A stretch of DNA of 64,000 nucleotides from Zygaena filipendulae (lineage: Eukaryota; Arthropoda; Insecta; Lepidoptera; Zygaenidae): contig OU015665.1 in the NCBI GenBank assembly GCA_907165275.2, positions 9,424,001 through 9,488,000 of the forward strand, in the 5' to 3' direction. Positions 11,492 to 23,049 of the stretch are shown in pieces. How positions within the stretch are numbered: position 1 is the first letter of the stretch; the number at the start of each line of letters is the position of its first letter. The notes beneath the pieces are model-generated. The model saw nothing but the letters and a program-made list of their open reading frames with translations, was not told the origin of the DNA and searched no databases. Made by a program: the position numbers and the translations under genes.

Positions 11492-12182
11492 CTAGCTGTC
11501 CCCCGCGATTTCATCCGCGGTAATTTCGGAGTTCCCGCGGAGGTTGCGGGAAAAAAGTACTCTATGTCCTTCAGTTCCCGAGGGAATTCCGGGACAAAAA
11601 CTATCCTATCTTTTAAGTGGACCATATTATAAATTGTTGCAAAATTTTATCAAAATCCGTTCAGTAGTTTCGGAGTCCATCGCGGACAAACAACGTGACA
11701 CGTGATTTATGTATATATTAAACTAGCTGTCCCCCGCGATTTCATCCGCGGTAATTTTGGAGTTCCCGCGGAGGTTGCGGGAATAAAGTACTCTATGTCC
11801 TTCAGTTCCCGAGGGAATTCCGGGATAAAAACTATCCTATCTTTTAAGTTGGACCATTTTATGAATGGTCACAAAATTTTATCAAAATCCGTTCAGTAGT
11901 TTCGGAGTCCATCGCGGACAAACAACGTGACACGTGATTTATATATATTAGACTAGCTGTACCCCGCGATTTCATCCGCGGTAATTTCGGAGTTCCCGCG
12001 GAGGTTGCGGGAAAAGTACTCTATGTCCTTCAGTTCCCGAGGGAATTCCGGGATAAAAACTATCCTATCTTTTAAGTTGGCCCATATTATAAATGGTTAC
12101 AAAATTTTATCAAAATCCGTTCAGTAGTTTCGGAGTCCATCGCGGACAAACAACGTGACACGTGATTTATATATATTAGATA
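11492..12182 (-). mobile_element. three head-to-tail copies of a Helitron-like element
   Basis: Three near-identical units begin with CTAG at 11492, 11723 and 11953, a period of about 230 bp. Each carries the terminal hairpin and TCCGTTCAGTAGTTTCGGAG, and ends GACACGTGATTTAT. A single copy in the other orientation is at 60676-60964. No spacer of unrelated sequence separates the units. 11134-11491 upstream holds nothing recognised. Confidence 0.8.
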
Positions 12183-12379
12183 GATGTACAATTTTTATTA
12201 TAAGTATAGGTAGATAGATGTTGTTAAGACAGGGTGGGTTCCGTACCAAATGCGAAGAACGGGTTCAAATGCTGTTTGCTTTAGGTATTAAAGTTTAGGA
12301 TACAAAACCTTAACCAACAGTTTTAACTATACATTTCACCGTCTTGAGTAGGTACTATTTAACTAACTCATAATGGGCC

Positions 12380-12490
12380 GCCCTTTATAAAACTATGCGT
12401 TAAGATAACGCGTCACAAAAATTGTTTTGAGATTGTGATTTGGGACGCGCGTTATGGGCAAGGAATATTATTGGTCATAGTGAATAAGGT
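12380..12490. repeat. fragment of the 47221-47449 MITE family
   Basis: GCGTTAAGATAACGCG and GGTCATAGTGAATAAGG are shared with the element in intron 4 of the SMARCAL1-like gene. The left end is degraded. Confidence 0.5.
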
Positions 12491-12659
12491 CCTTGGGACT
12501 TTCTTTCTCTTCTGTTTTCTCTTTGGACTTATTGGCGTCGCCTTGCAAGAGCTGTAGTCCTCGATGGTAGATCCTCCGACGACTGATGTGTTATTATTAG
12601 CCCAATGATTGAGTGTTGCGGCTTCGATGTACCATAAAGTATCTATAATAATAATAATA

Positions 12660-12925
12660 ATATAATAATAATCCACATCACAACACACAGATCCACTTGA
12701 TCCCACAGTAAGCTATTATTAGCTTGTGTCGTGGAAACCAAGCAAACGTGGTATATACTACATAGAATTACTTATATATTATAGTATAGATATATACACA
12801 CACCCAGACTGGAAAATGGAACCCTGTGTTCATCACACAAAGTCCACCCCCACCGGGAATCGAACCCGGAACCCCTTGATTAGCGGGCAGGCATGGTGAC
12901 CATTGCGCCAATCGGGTCGTCAGTC
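12660..12925 (-). mobile_element. tRNA-derived SINE (53562 family)
   Basis: On the minus strand it reads a tRNA-like head (GATTGGCGCAATGGTCACC) and B box GGTTCGATTCC. The body ends TTAGTGTGGGATC-type sequence plus an ATT repeat tail. Further copies lie at 30768-30985, 33832-33990, 46683-46790 (3' part) and 53562-53830. Confidence 0.75.
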
Positions 12926-12953
12926 GTCGGTCGTCATCATGTACCTATGTAAG

Positions 12954-13127
12954 CAGGCGCGGTCCGAAGGGGGGGTCACGGGGGACATGACCCCCCTAAA
13001 ATCCTTTTTTTTCATAATGTGTCCAATATAATTGTGTATTGTGCAATATAGTCTAATTTACTCGACATATTATATTATTAGTGACCCCCCCCCCCCCCCC
13101 CAAAATTTCAGCCTGCGACCGCGCCTG
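12954..13127. mobile_element. hAT-type MITE with exact 8-bp target duplication
   Basis: The terminal inverted repeats are CAGGCGCGGTC and GACCGCGCCTG. The direct repeat TATGTAAG flanks it at 12946-12953 and 13128-13135. An 8-bp duplication and CAGG ends are typical of the hAT superfamily. A poly-C/poly-G pair is part of the foldback. The second copy is at 22291-22460. Confidence 0.88.
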
Positions 13128-13144
13128 TATGTAAGTTATGTATA

Positions 13145-13490
13145 CAACGTGTTAATGAATTAACTGAAAACTAGAAAGTAGTTTGCTCGGAATCGACTAG
13201 CGAATCGATCGCACTATGTTTAATATGGGTTATATTTTTTCATTTTTACAAACCCATGTCTAAATTATTTATAATACAATATTTGGCGTGTACACTGCCC
13301 GCAGCAAAAAAATCCGTTAGTTTGCGACCTCTTGCTAATACGTGCATGACTAAATTTATTTATTTATGCTTATTGCACAACAGGGTACAAAAGGCGTACT
13401 TAATGCCACAGTGGCATTCTCTACCAGTCAACCTTCACGAAGTTCAGAAAGTGTGCTTGTTGGTGCTTGAGAGGATTTACCAGATAAATA
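13145..13490. mobile_element. truncated CAACGTG foldback MITE followed by a LINE 3' end (minus)
   Basis: 13145-13310 matches the left arm of the element at 9491. 13350-13490 contains the AATGCC...CTACCAGTCAACC stretch preceded by TTTATTTATG, which on the minus strand is a LINE 3' tail like those at 24790-25390 and 27547-27660. Confidence 0.55.
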
Positions 13491-13904
13491 GGTAGGTATA
13501 ATAATGAAATAGGTACAATCAAAAGCATGAATCTAGCATGGATGCGTGTGTAGAATGCATTTTAGAGTAGTGCCGCCCGCGGTTTTACCTTCGGTTGAAT
13601 TGCGGTATCTATTTATTTATTTTTATGTATGTATAGCATGCATAAATCTTTATTGTTTAATTAATCGCTCCACTTTGTGTTCAGGAAGTCCTAAGTGGCT
13701 GCCGATAACTAATAACATGTTGACCCACAAAATTAAGTTATTGATACAGAACGCTTTATAGACGTGTTTACCTTATTAGTTATAACATTGTTTAAATACC
13801 AACAACAAGCTGAACATAAAAAAATGTTAACACAAAATGGCGTTGTAATTTTAAAACACGATTTATTCAAAATTTCTTCAATGCGGGTTACAGCCTAAAG
13901 GGGA

Positions 13905-14205
13905 TGTTGACAACTTTTGAAAATCAAAATTCTAATTAGTCCGTCATTTAGAAAATTTAAAATCATTAGACACGTATTTTTTTATTTTTCAAATAAATGA
14001 AAATACACAGAGATAAAGCGCATTAAAGTTTAAGGTGGGGGCTAGTGACGTCACTTCACTACAAGCCACCATACAAACTGCACTAGTTAGTGACGTCACG
14101 CGAAATTTCAACTCAATGTATCGCCGTTATTTCTTGATTACGTAAAAAAAGAAAAAATACGTGTCCAATATTTTTTTATTAATCTACAAGACGGACTAAA
14201 AAAAT
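13905..14205 (+). mobile_element. MITE carrying two TGACGTCA palindromes
   Basis: The repeat runs from a TTTTGAAAATCAAAATTCTAA-type left end to CTACAAGACGGACTAAAA. It holds TGACGTCA at 14046-14053 and 14091-14098. Relatives are at 31461-31775, 37890-38175, 38944-39255 and 43990-44280. It lies 240 nt upstream of exon 1 of Kazal gene B. Confidence 0.7.
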
Positions 14206-14367
14206 AATTCCTAAACGCATTGGTTTAAGTATGACTGAGGAATTTAACCAATTTAACGCGCAAATTGGTTACAGCTGTGATTATAGCTAAATAATCTTGT
14301 TATTTACAATACACACAGAATAATAAAAGTACCACCACAGTGCCTACCTACAGTGCGACGGTTCATT

Positions 14368-14374
14368 TATAAAA
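14368..14374 (+). promoter_or_regulatory. TATA box of Kazal gene B
   Basis: TATAAAA lies 67 nt before the ATG at 14441, with TTAGTC about 30 nt downstream as a possible initiator. The sequence context is shared with the gene F promoter on the other strand. Confidence 0.6.
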
Positions 14375-14440
14375 AGAAAATGTCCGTACCATAATTTTTT
14401 AGTCGGATATAGGTACACTTGTATCAGGAAAATTTTGAAT

Positions 14441-16652
14441 ATGAAAAACGAATATTTGAAGTTATTTTGTCTTTTGGTTGGTAAGCATTGTAAGTTTTTA
14501 TCATTTAAAATATTAGCTGTAGGGCAATTACGTAACTTTTGTTTCTATCATTTTTCGATTTCAATCGGAAACATAGCGGTTTTGTGATTAATTGATCATG
14601 TTTAGACAGCTTTAACTTTTGAATTATTTTTATTTTGATTGATTGCTAGATATTGTAGGTAAGTGTCAAAACGTGAATTGACAGTGACAGTGCGATTACA
14701 TCGCAAAACCGCCATGTTTTTGATTGCAACCGATAAATGATAGAAACAAAAGTTACATAATATAATAGCCCCCATGTTGATACTTTTTGCACAACGTACC
14801 TACCTAATGTGTAAAAAAACTTTACCTTATTTTTAATGATTTATGTAAAGTTTAATTAATTTGATTAATTCATTAAATAAATAAATAAATAAAATTTTAT
14901 AAAAGTAAAGAGTTTAAAGAGTGCGTAACGCAGGTACGAGTAAAGGCCCGTTTATATGTAACTGACATTGTGCGTGCCAGACACGTTTCGTGGCAGACAA
15001 AATAATATTTTCCTATACTGTGCGTATTAACGTATATTATATACTAGCTGCCCCCGCGGTTTCACCTGCGGTAATTTCGAAGTTCCTGCGGGAATTCCGA
15101 GATAAAAAGTATGTCCCTCAGGATCACTGTACTAGCTACCTATAAGTGAAATAATTTTCTAAATCGGTTCAGTAAATCCAGCGATCACCCCCTAAAATCT
15201 GACAAACTCACAATCCGGAGCTTCCGCGGGAATTCTGGGATAAAAAGTACCTTACGTCACTCAAGATCACTGTAACTTCCTATAAGTGAAAGAATTTTTA
15301 AAATAGGTTCAGTAGATCCAGAGATTACCCCCTACAATCACACGAACTCACAAACTCCGGAGTTCCCGCGGGAAATCCGGGATAATGATACTCAGATACC
15401 CAGGTACCCTCAGATACCCTATGATACTCAGAATCACTGTACCTTCCTATAAATGAAAGAATTTTCAAAATCGGTTCAGTAGATCCAGAGATAGTTGTTC
15501 TCCCGCGGGAAATTCGGAGTTCCCGCGGAAATTCCGGAATAAAAAGTACCCTATGACACTCAAGATCACTGTAGCTTCCTAAAAGTGAAAGAATTTTCAA
15601 AATCGGTTCCGTAGATCCAGAGATTAGTCCCCCCTAGAATGTCATAAACTCACAAACTCACAAACTTTTGCTCTTTATAATATTAATAAGTATAGATCTA
15701 TCGTATCGTAACACGGCCGCGCAGACGCCGTCAGACACAGACTATGCCCGGCCAGTCATCGCGGAAAGAATATTTTCTCTGCGCGGTTCATTTCTGTACG
15801 TGTAGCCTGCAGGTATCATGTATGTTGGCTACACACCGGGCAGATGTCTTTTTTATAAATAACGGTAACTATCGGTTGCTGCCCTGGCACGCTCTGATGT
15901 AAATAAACCGCGTCTGTCGGTATCTGCCACGGAACGTGTCTAGCACGCTCAATGTCTAGATATAAACAAAAAGGTGTGGCACTAGCAGGGTTCTCTAATT
16001 TATCGTCGTAAAATATATTCATTGCAAGGAAGTATTGTAATCTCCATGGATCTCAGTTTTGGATGAATAATATATAAAAATACAAATCTTTCCTCCTTAT
16101 AACTTATAATATTAATGTAGATATGAATAGCGTAACTATTTCCGTTGCTCAGCAGGTCTGTTGATGTTGGTGGCGCTGGTATCCAGTGCGACCGCGCTCG
16201 CACCTTGCGTGTGCACGCGCAACTTCAGGCCGGTGTGCGGCTCCGACGGCCAGACGTACCCGAACCAGTGCATACTAAACTGCGAGGTGTACAACGGCAG
16301 ACCGATCACGAAGGCGAGGGACGGCAGCTGCGAGCGGAAGCCGCGTGTCTGCTTCTGCACTCTAGACTACAGACCCGTGTGCGGCTCCGACGGTCGGACA
16401 TACCCCAACAAATGCCAGCTGGAGTGTCACCGAGCTAAGAACCCGGAGTTGAGGACGGTGCACTTGGACGAGTGCAAGACGCCGGTGTGCACGTGCGCGC
16501 GCGACTCCAAGCTCGTGTGCGGCTCCGATGGGTATACATACGCTAATAACTGCATGTTGGAGTGCTCGCAGAGCGTCATCCCTGGCTTGCAGCTGGCGCA
16601 CGAGGGCGCGTGTGACGATCGATACAGTATAAATGGTCGACAACAATTGTAA
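14441..16652 (+). CDS. Kazal gene B: secreted three-domain serine protease inhibitor
   Basis: Proposed join of exon 1 (14441-14480, 40 nt, MKNEYLKLFCLLV, donor GTAAGC) and exon 2 (16156-16652, acceptor GCTCAGCAG), phase 1, 178 residues, stop TAA 16650-16652. Exon 2 contributes [15 protein letters not shown], so the N-terminal hydrophobic stretch is longer than in its paralogues. No copy of the MFAKYG micro-exon was found upstream, which leaves this join as the best candidate. Three Kazal domains follow, each with a C-x-C start and VCGSDG. P1 residues are Arg, Leu and Arg. Leu P1 would favour chymotrypsin- or elastase-like targets and Arg trypsin-like ones; this is inferred from known Kazal chemistry. 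Exon 2 is certain; exon 1 is moderately sure. Confidence 0.78.
15044..15690 (-). mobile_element. Helitron-like element with internal tandem repeats, in the intron of Kazal gene B
   Basis: The CTAG/hairpin end is at about 15045. The interior shows four to five tandem units of roughly 130 bp, each with CGGGAATTC-type and GTAGATCCAGAGAT stretches. A single unit remnant is at 18525-18600. Confidence 0.65.
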
Positions 16653-17580
16653 CAACCCCACGTCACGGAAATATTATGTATACAGTATTCCAACTTCATA
16701 TAAACGGACGAAGCGCGAGCTATACCTACGCCTTTATTCCGTCTGAGACCTAAGCGCCTCGATCTCGGCATGCGCACGGCAATCGGCATGCAGGCACTAA
16801 ACAGTCGCAACTCGCAACTGTACCGCAGTGACGAACGGACGGTGTTTCGTTTTTTAACAATAACCGCGCGATTTTTTCACTAAAAATAAGTTCAAGTACA
16901 TATTTAATATGACGAATAGGATATATTGTGCTTTATATTAGAATGCGGATTTTTTATACTTCAGAATTTAATAATAAACCATTTCGTACATCTCAGTCGA
17001 GGCGCAAATATTTTTCGGTCGCAAATTTATAACACTGATTTGTTATTCAATCATAAACATGGTTTTATATCATGGTTTTTTATTGAACACTTCCTATTCA
17101 ATTCACAAAGTATTTTATCAAAATAAAAAAAGTATATTTACAATCACAAAACTAAATGGAAACACAAAGTAGGCAAATTTAATTAAAATGCTGGAGGCGG
17201 GCGGGCAGCCCTATCGCATGTTTAGGTAGCGCGCGTCTGTAGGAATTTATTTCAAAGATACGACCGAGTTACAATACCGTATACCGTGGTATATCGTGGT
17301 ATATCGTGGTATCTATACATGATAATATTACCGTGCCCACGTCGTCTGGGTCTCGTTTAGGCTAAGGGCTAATTAATGAATGGAAAAAATTAAAACCGAC
17401 TTCCAAAAACATAAAACTAAAAAGCTAAAAATAACAAAATACCGATTTCATCCAAGGGACAAAATTACACGTAATATGAAGTCGGTGACAAGCCAAATAT
17501 GGAGTAGGTAGATGGGTTAAGTCCACTCCCGCCACGAGCTCGTTGTGAGCTGAACAACCCAAACCAAGACGTAAGCGCCT
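16653..17580. other. 3' flank of Kazal gene B, no gene recognised
   Basis: AT-rich sequence follows the stop. A short tandem repeat of CGTGGTATAT lies at about 17285-17312. A TGGGTCTCGTTTAGGCTAAG stretch at 17346 matches the 3' coding end and downstream sequence of genes C and D, a relic of the paralogous exon end. Confidence 0.45.
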
Positions 17581-17767
17581 TGACCGATTTTTACGAAATT
17601 ATTTGTGTAGATTTGGTAGGTCTAAAAAATAGTTCAAGCTATTTTTATACCCCTAGATGATAAGGGTAGCCCTCTCCGCATTTTTTTATTTTTTTGACAA
17701 AACTTTTATTTGGGGTTCGTGCGGGAAATCCGAAACTCACGCGGATGAAACCGCGGGGCACAGCTAG
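17580..17767 (+). mobile_element. Helitron-like element
   Basis: It ends in CGCGGATGAAACCGCG, GGGCACAG, CTAG at about 17764-17767 and then T. The interior is diverged. Confidence 0.6.
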
Positions 17768-19136
17768 TCATTTTATATTTTTCTTGTCCGCCAAAAAGCT
17801 TCGAGGGTCATTTTCCCCATCCATAAAACTACTGGTTGATAAGAGTTTTTTTTTTATTTATTGAGTTTCTTGACTTGTAGGTATCTATCTACTTTGATCT
17901 AAGTTGTCTATAGGTCTATATAGTACAGAGAAAATATACTGAGATGGGAAATTCGCGTTCCTTCTAGAATTGACTGCATGGAAACCTGAGTCGGTCAACA
18001 CCGCCTGGGCCCAAATGACAAGAGATAGAGACAGATGATAAGAGAGGTCACCGGCCAAGCATACTTATTTCCAAAAAGATAATAACTTAAGGCCGTTCCT
18101 TCGTTTGTCGGTGCGATGAGATGCTGTTAAGTATTTGTTTTGTTTCGATATTCGTGGAAGGCCATTTTAAAACAAATCAGTAAACACCACAGAAGTCTTT
18201 ATAATATACCTACCTACTGTACATTATTATCTGTCGTAAACATTGACATTCTATAAACTTTATCAATATTTTGCAATAATAGTAGATATATATACCTGCC
18301 TATATGTAATGTTTACGTTTTTTATGCTGCTTGTACTCGTACGTGTTTTACAGTTAAATTACCGCTATTCGACGACGTGCTTACTCGTAATTTTTGAATA
18401 ATCTATTCTTTGACATACTTACTTATGCGTACTTATAGCTTTCCGCTTCCGGTTACGCCATGGGAAAGTCTGCATCTCGAATTTAAACCATCCAGGGACC
18501 CACTCGAACACACAAATGACTTTCTATTGGAAAAGAATTTTCAAAATCGGTTCAGTAGATCCAGAGATTAGCCCTTACGACCTCACAAACTCACAAAAAC
18601 AAGAAGAATTACAGAATTACACATTTATTTTTATTTATCCTCTATTACATAATACATCCATACTCACAAAATATTCATTCATTTTTACAACAAAAGATGA
18701 ATGACCAAAATGAAGTGGTAAAGCTGGGTTTAAAAAAAAACTACTATAACATCTTCTGTGTGAGCCGTGAGGGATAAAATATAGTGACTGGAAAATGTGT
18801 GATTGGAATTAAAAAAAATACTTAAAAAAAAGTTTAAGTATTTAAGTATTTAATAATGGTACTATACTATAGTATCTATACTTATCCATAGTTTATTTCA
18901 AACAAAAATATTTATATGACAAATTATTTGACAAAAAAAAACAAGCAGAAAATGCTGACGAATACTTCGATCATACTGTTGATCGAAGGACGAATAAATT
19001 AGTTTTTTTAGTTGCGTCACTGCATGAGTCAGCTCCAGCTGTGTCGCCAAGTGTGTCGAGACTTCTATGGCCGAGAGTCGAGGCAAACAAAAATGAATGT
19101 TATGCAGAATGTTGTTGTGTTGGTATATTAGGTAAG
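17768..19136. other. spacer before Kazal gene C
   Basis: No gene is recognised. 18525-18600 is a Helitron-like unit remnant. 18920-19136 is the start of a segment repeated before genes D and E (TGACAAAAAAAA through ATGTTATGCAGAATGTTG). Confidence 0.45.
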
Positions 19137-19138
19137 TA

Positions 19139-19335
19139 CAGTGGGCCACATAGGCAAGTATACCACCTTGACTGTTTGTAAAACGTCTTTATGACGTTAT
19201 AAGTTGCCGTTATTGCAGCTCCAATATTCGTTTTTCGCTTGTATTGGAATTTGGAGGCAAAACGGCAACTTATAACGTTTTAAAAACAGTATAAATTTTA
19301 CAAGGTGGTATAATACTTGTCTATGTGGCCCACTG
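19139..19335. mobile_element. hairpin MITE upstream of Kazal gene C, TA-flanked
   Basis: The ends read CAGTGGGCCACATA and its complement, flanked by TA (19137-19138 and 19336-19337). Nearly the whole element folds on itself (CGTCTTTATGACGTTATAAG and so on). CAGT ends and a TA target suggest Tc1/mariner-type mobilisation. Copies at 24362-24583 and 34993-35225 sit at the same place before genes D and E. Confidence 0.8.
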
Positions 19336-19667
19336 TACCTATAATACTCGTGACGTGCTAACAAAACATTACGTTACCGGGTATTCACAACACTGTCAAT
19401 ATTTCTGAAGGAAACACATTGTTTCCTGCAGATCAAATATTTAATCGACGACTTGATTATATTCAGCAACAGGCGGGGTATCGCCGCAGTTTTCGAGGAA
19501 CAGCGTGCGAGATACTTAGTACTTACTTACCTACTAAAATATCCAGAGCCTTTCGAGATAACCCTAGTTTTTATTTAAATAATTTTTTAAGATATTTACA
19601 CGTAAGTAAGTAGTCATTGGTCACAATCTCGCCAGATAACCCGTTCTTCTGTAATCAAAACACATAA

Positions 19668-19673
19668 TATAAA
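19668..19673 (+). promoter_or_regulatory. TATA box of Kazal gene C
   Basis: TATAAA lies about 85 nt before the micro-exon ATG, with TCAATCACATTTCG about 28 nt downstream as a likely start region. The same block is kept before genes D (25543) and E (35613). Confidence 0.6.
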
Positions 19674-19755
19674 TTACGATCAATTAAACCCAGCTTCAAT
19701 CACATTTCGTGTTTCGTATCGTCCAGTCTGGACCAGATTTTGTAACAAGAATAAA

Positions 19756-21181
19756 ATGTTTGCTAAATACGGTGAGTACATATTTAATTAGAATTAATAA
19801 TAATGTTTTTATCTATTCTTATAATAATATACAGGATGTTACAGAAAGGTGTAATCCCTATATTTCCCTTAGTCACGGCTAGACCATTTCGTTAATTCTT
19901 TTTTAGTTGTTTGTTATTGTAAGGTTCTTATGAAAAAGTTAGGAGTTCCTGCGGAAATCCCGAAACTCACGCTGGTGAATCTCCGAAACGGTTGGACCGA
20001 ATTTGACGGGACTTTCACTGCTAATTAGCTGATGTTATAAGAAGTAAATCAGGCTAATTTGAAATTCCCGCGGGAATTACGAAATTCACGTGGGTGTAAT
20101 CGCGGGGCACCACTAGTTATTTAATAGTTCCACCAAGTAGCTATCAGATTTTTTCTAATGAATAGGCAGATATCTTGTGGTTCTGACGATTACTGAACAA
20201 TAAAAACAATTTTTCCTTTAATTTTTATAAATTTAATTAAAATGTATTTTACTCCAATTTTAAAAATTCTTTTACCTACTCATAGAAAGCTACAGTATTA
20301 TTGATTAACGCAGGGTACTTTATATCCCGGAATGTCAGCGGCAACTCCGAACTAACGCGAGGGAAACCGTGGGTTACCGACTAGTTTATTATGCCTACCT
20401 CAATTTCATATTATACTAGCTGTTCCCCGCGGTTTCACTGGCATAAATTTCGGAGTTCCCGCGGAAAAGTACCCTATGTCCTTCTCTGTACCCTTGACAA
20501 TGTGTAGGTAGGCAAAATTTCATGGTAATCGGTTGAGCCGTTGAAGCGTGAAAGCAGAACAAACAAACAAATAAACAAACAAACTCACTAATCACTTTCC
20601 TATTTATAATAATTAATAGTATCTAAGGATTAAGAATAGTGTATTTCCGTTGCCTGCCAGGTGTATTGATGTTGGTGGCGCTGGTGTCCAGTGCGGCCGC
20701 GCTCGCACCTTGCGTGTGCACGCGCAACCTCGTTCCAGTGTGCGGCTCCGACGGCCAGACGTACGCAAACCAGTGCATACTGGACTGCGAGGTGTACAAG
20801 GGCAGACAGATTACGAAGGAGAGGGACGGCAGCTGCGAACCGGAGCAACGTGTCTGCATCTGCACTATGGACTACACACCCGTGTGCGGCTCCGACGGTC
20901 AGACTTACCCCAACGAATGCGCGCTGGAGTGTGACCGAGCTAACCTGAAACCGGAGTTGAGGGTGGCATACCCGGGCGAGTGCAAGACGCCGGAGTGCAC
21001 GTGCCCGCGGGATTCCAAGTTCGTGTGCGGCTCCGATGGGAATACGTACTCGAATAACTGTTTGCTGGAGTGCTCGCAGAGCGTCAACCCTAGCTTGAAG
21101 CTGGCGCACGAGGGCGCGTGCGACAATAGAGTACACGTCGTCGACAACAACCCCCCGTCATCTGTGTCTCGTTTAGGTTAA
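19756..21181 (+). CDS. Kazal gene C: secreted three-domain serine protease inhibitor
   Basis: Join of micro-exon 1 (19756-19771, ATGTTTGCTAAATACG, donor GTGAGT) and exon 2 (20661-21181, acceptor TTGCCTGCCAG), phase 1, 178 residues, stop TAA 21179-21181. The signal peptide is MFAKYG plus [15 protein letters not shown], with cleavage predicted after Ala21. Kazal domains start at C23, C71 and C118, each with six Cys and VCGSDG. P1 residues are Arg27, Met75 and Arg122. The tail after C159 is a short polar stretch. Trypsin-like targets for domains 1 and 3 are inferred; domain 2 with Met may act on chymotrypsin- or elastase-like proteases. Exon 2 is GC-rich against AT-rich flanks. Shadow frames on both strands across this exon are not genes. 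Confidence 0.9.
19772..20660 (+). other. intron 1 of Kazal gene C with Helitron-like pieces
   Basis: The intron lacks the LINE and DNA-element insertions seen in gene D. Helitron-like 3' ends occur at about 20050-20115 and 20325-20385. A reverse copy at 20414-20610, with CTAG near 20416, ends about 50 nt before the exon 2 acceptor. Confidence 0.6.
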
Positions 21182-22290
21182 CGGCTAATCAATAAATGGA
21201 AAACTAGGCTAGTTGTTAAATTTTATATTTCCGTCACGTAGATTAAACAAAGTATTCGACTCGTATTTGTTTCTTTTTTACGTACCTAATCAAAAATAAC
21301 GGCGATACGTTAAGTCGAAAATGTCGAAACTCGAAATGTCTAATAACGTAAAGGTACACTTTATGTAGTTTTCACGTAGCCACCCATAACGATACAAGCT
21401 CCATTTCTTTTAATATTTTCCACGTGTGTTAGTAATAGAAATATTTATCCCACCAAAAATATTTTCATGTAAAATGATGCCAAGACGAGTCCATATGACG
21501 GGCACTGTCAAAAAGTTATCAGATCTCATATAGAGCCAAGCTTATAACTCTACAGACCCTAAGTTTACTAGGCCTAACTTCACAAACTCTACACCTTAGT
21601 CAGAATATGTGACTTTAACCGTTAAGAGGGCGGGCGTTACATCTTTGGTTTGAACTGTGGGTTCGACGACATCCGATTAGTGGGGATGTTCATTGTAAAA
21701 ATATGATTATTTCAAATCGGTAATTAAAAATTAGGACCTACCTATTAACGAGCTCTTGACTACTCCTGGCTTTGAATGCTCTCAAGCAGTGGCCGATAGG
21801 TATAGCTACATATTTGCCGCCAGGAGGCTATTAAAATTTTGCCGCCCCTACCGAACTCTACAATTGTAGGGTATTGTACCTACCGTGGTTCACAAACATA
21901 ATTAAGATTACGACGTGTATTAATTACAAGTTTTACATCAATGAAACTGTAGGTATTTTTATGATTTGGGCACTGTCACCCTAAGAAGTAGGATCATGAT
22001 TGCAAACAAGGGGATCGACGTGTCAGTCCCTAGTATAGATATACTTTTATAACTTAGCGATTTAGTTAACATTTTGGCTCTCACCGCTCGCGCTCATACA
22101 CGCCACAAATCTAGACACGCGGCAGCGTGTCAAGCCAAAGTTCTCAAGCTGACAGAACCGGCGAGCAGCACCGTGTGTAATATTACACGAACCATTTGGA
22201 GCGCGAATTTCCCTATTTTCACTGATTTATACGTATAAAACTAGCTTATATTCTCAAGTTAAAAGTGAATCAGTTTGTTTTACGTACGAT
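21182..22290. other. 3' flank of Kazal gene C
   Basis: 21235-21360 resembles a degraded part of the TGACGTCA MITE (TTTTTTACGTACCTAATCAAA, AACGGCGATACGTTAAGTCG). The same relic follows gene D. 22100-22200 is an inverted copy of 29580-29670 (GACACGCGGCAGCGTGTC). No gene is recognised. Confidence 0.5.
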
Positions 22291-22460
22291 CAGGCGCGAT
22301 CCGAAGGGGGGGGGGGGTCACGGGGGACATGACCCCCCCAAAATCCATTTTTTTCATAATGAGTGTAATAAAATTGTATATTGTGCAATATAGTCTAATT
22401 TACTCGACATATTATATTATTAGTGACTCCCCCCAAAATTTCAGCCTGCGACCGCGCCTG
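22291..22460. mobile_element. hAT-type MITE with exact 8-bp target duplication
   Basis: It has the same ends as 12954-13127. The direct repeat CGTACGAT flanks it at 22283-22290 and 22461-22468. Poly-G and poly-C runs near the ends pair in the foldback. Confidence 0.88.
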
Positions 22461-23049
22461 CGTACGATAGGTACGAACATAGAATATAATTTATGAATAT
22501 CTGTGAATATTTTCATTAGTTTACGGAAATAACCATTACATATTTGACATAGAAAGTTTTGTATTGAAAAATTATGAATAATTCTTTTTCAAATATAAAA
22601 CCGCTTGTGGATAGAGACGTTTATTCCGTATGGAAATTTAAACTCCGTATCTACATTATCGTCGGATATCATGAAGGTGACAATATAATATCTGCTCAGC
22701 AGAAATCTCGTAACGATCAAAAGTCGCTATCGAAAATATGTCTCCCAGTAGAGGGCATGTCACAGTTATCCACTCATGTAAGGTCAGCCAATCGAACAGA
22801 GTAAAAAACAATCTTGCATTCCTAACTACATACAGCATGATTACTTTTACTGTCGTCGCATTTACATTTACATTTATTATTATATATTATATAGGTATAT
22901 TATATATTTTATTTATATCCTCTCCAGAATTTTTTGGGTTTTCTAAAATGTGGTGGAAGCGGACATTCACTCATACACACACTCACATACACAAATACAC
23001 ACTCGCATACACAAACTCACACAGTTACACTCACAAACATACTCTCATA
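22461..23049. other. spacer with CACA/CATACA simple repeat
   Basis: 22960-23045 is a CACT/CATACACA-type microsatellite. The rest holds no supported gene. Confidence 0.45.

Noticed and set aside
11444..11899. two similar short ORFs (62 and 65 codons)
   Set aside because: They fall within Helitron-like tandem units; the shared peptide comes from the repeat.
20623..21150. long antisense and alternate frames over Kazal exon 2 (also at 16136-16810, 30009-30539 and 37261-37844)
   Set aside because: They are shadows of GC-rich coding exons. Cys-rich Kazal spacing and signal peptides occur only in the chosen frames.
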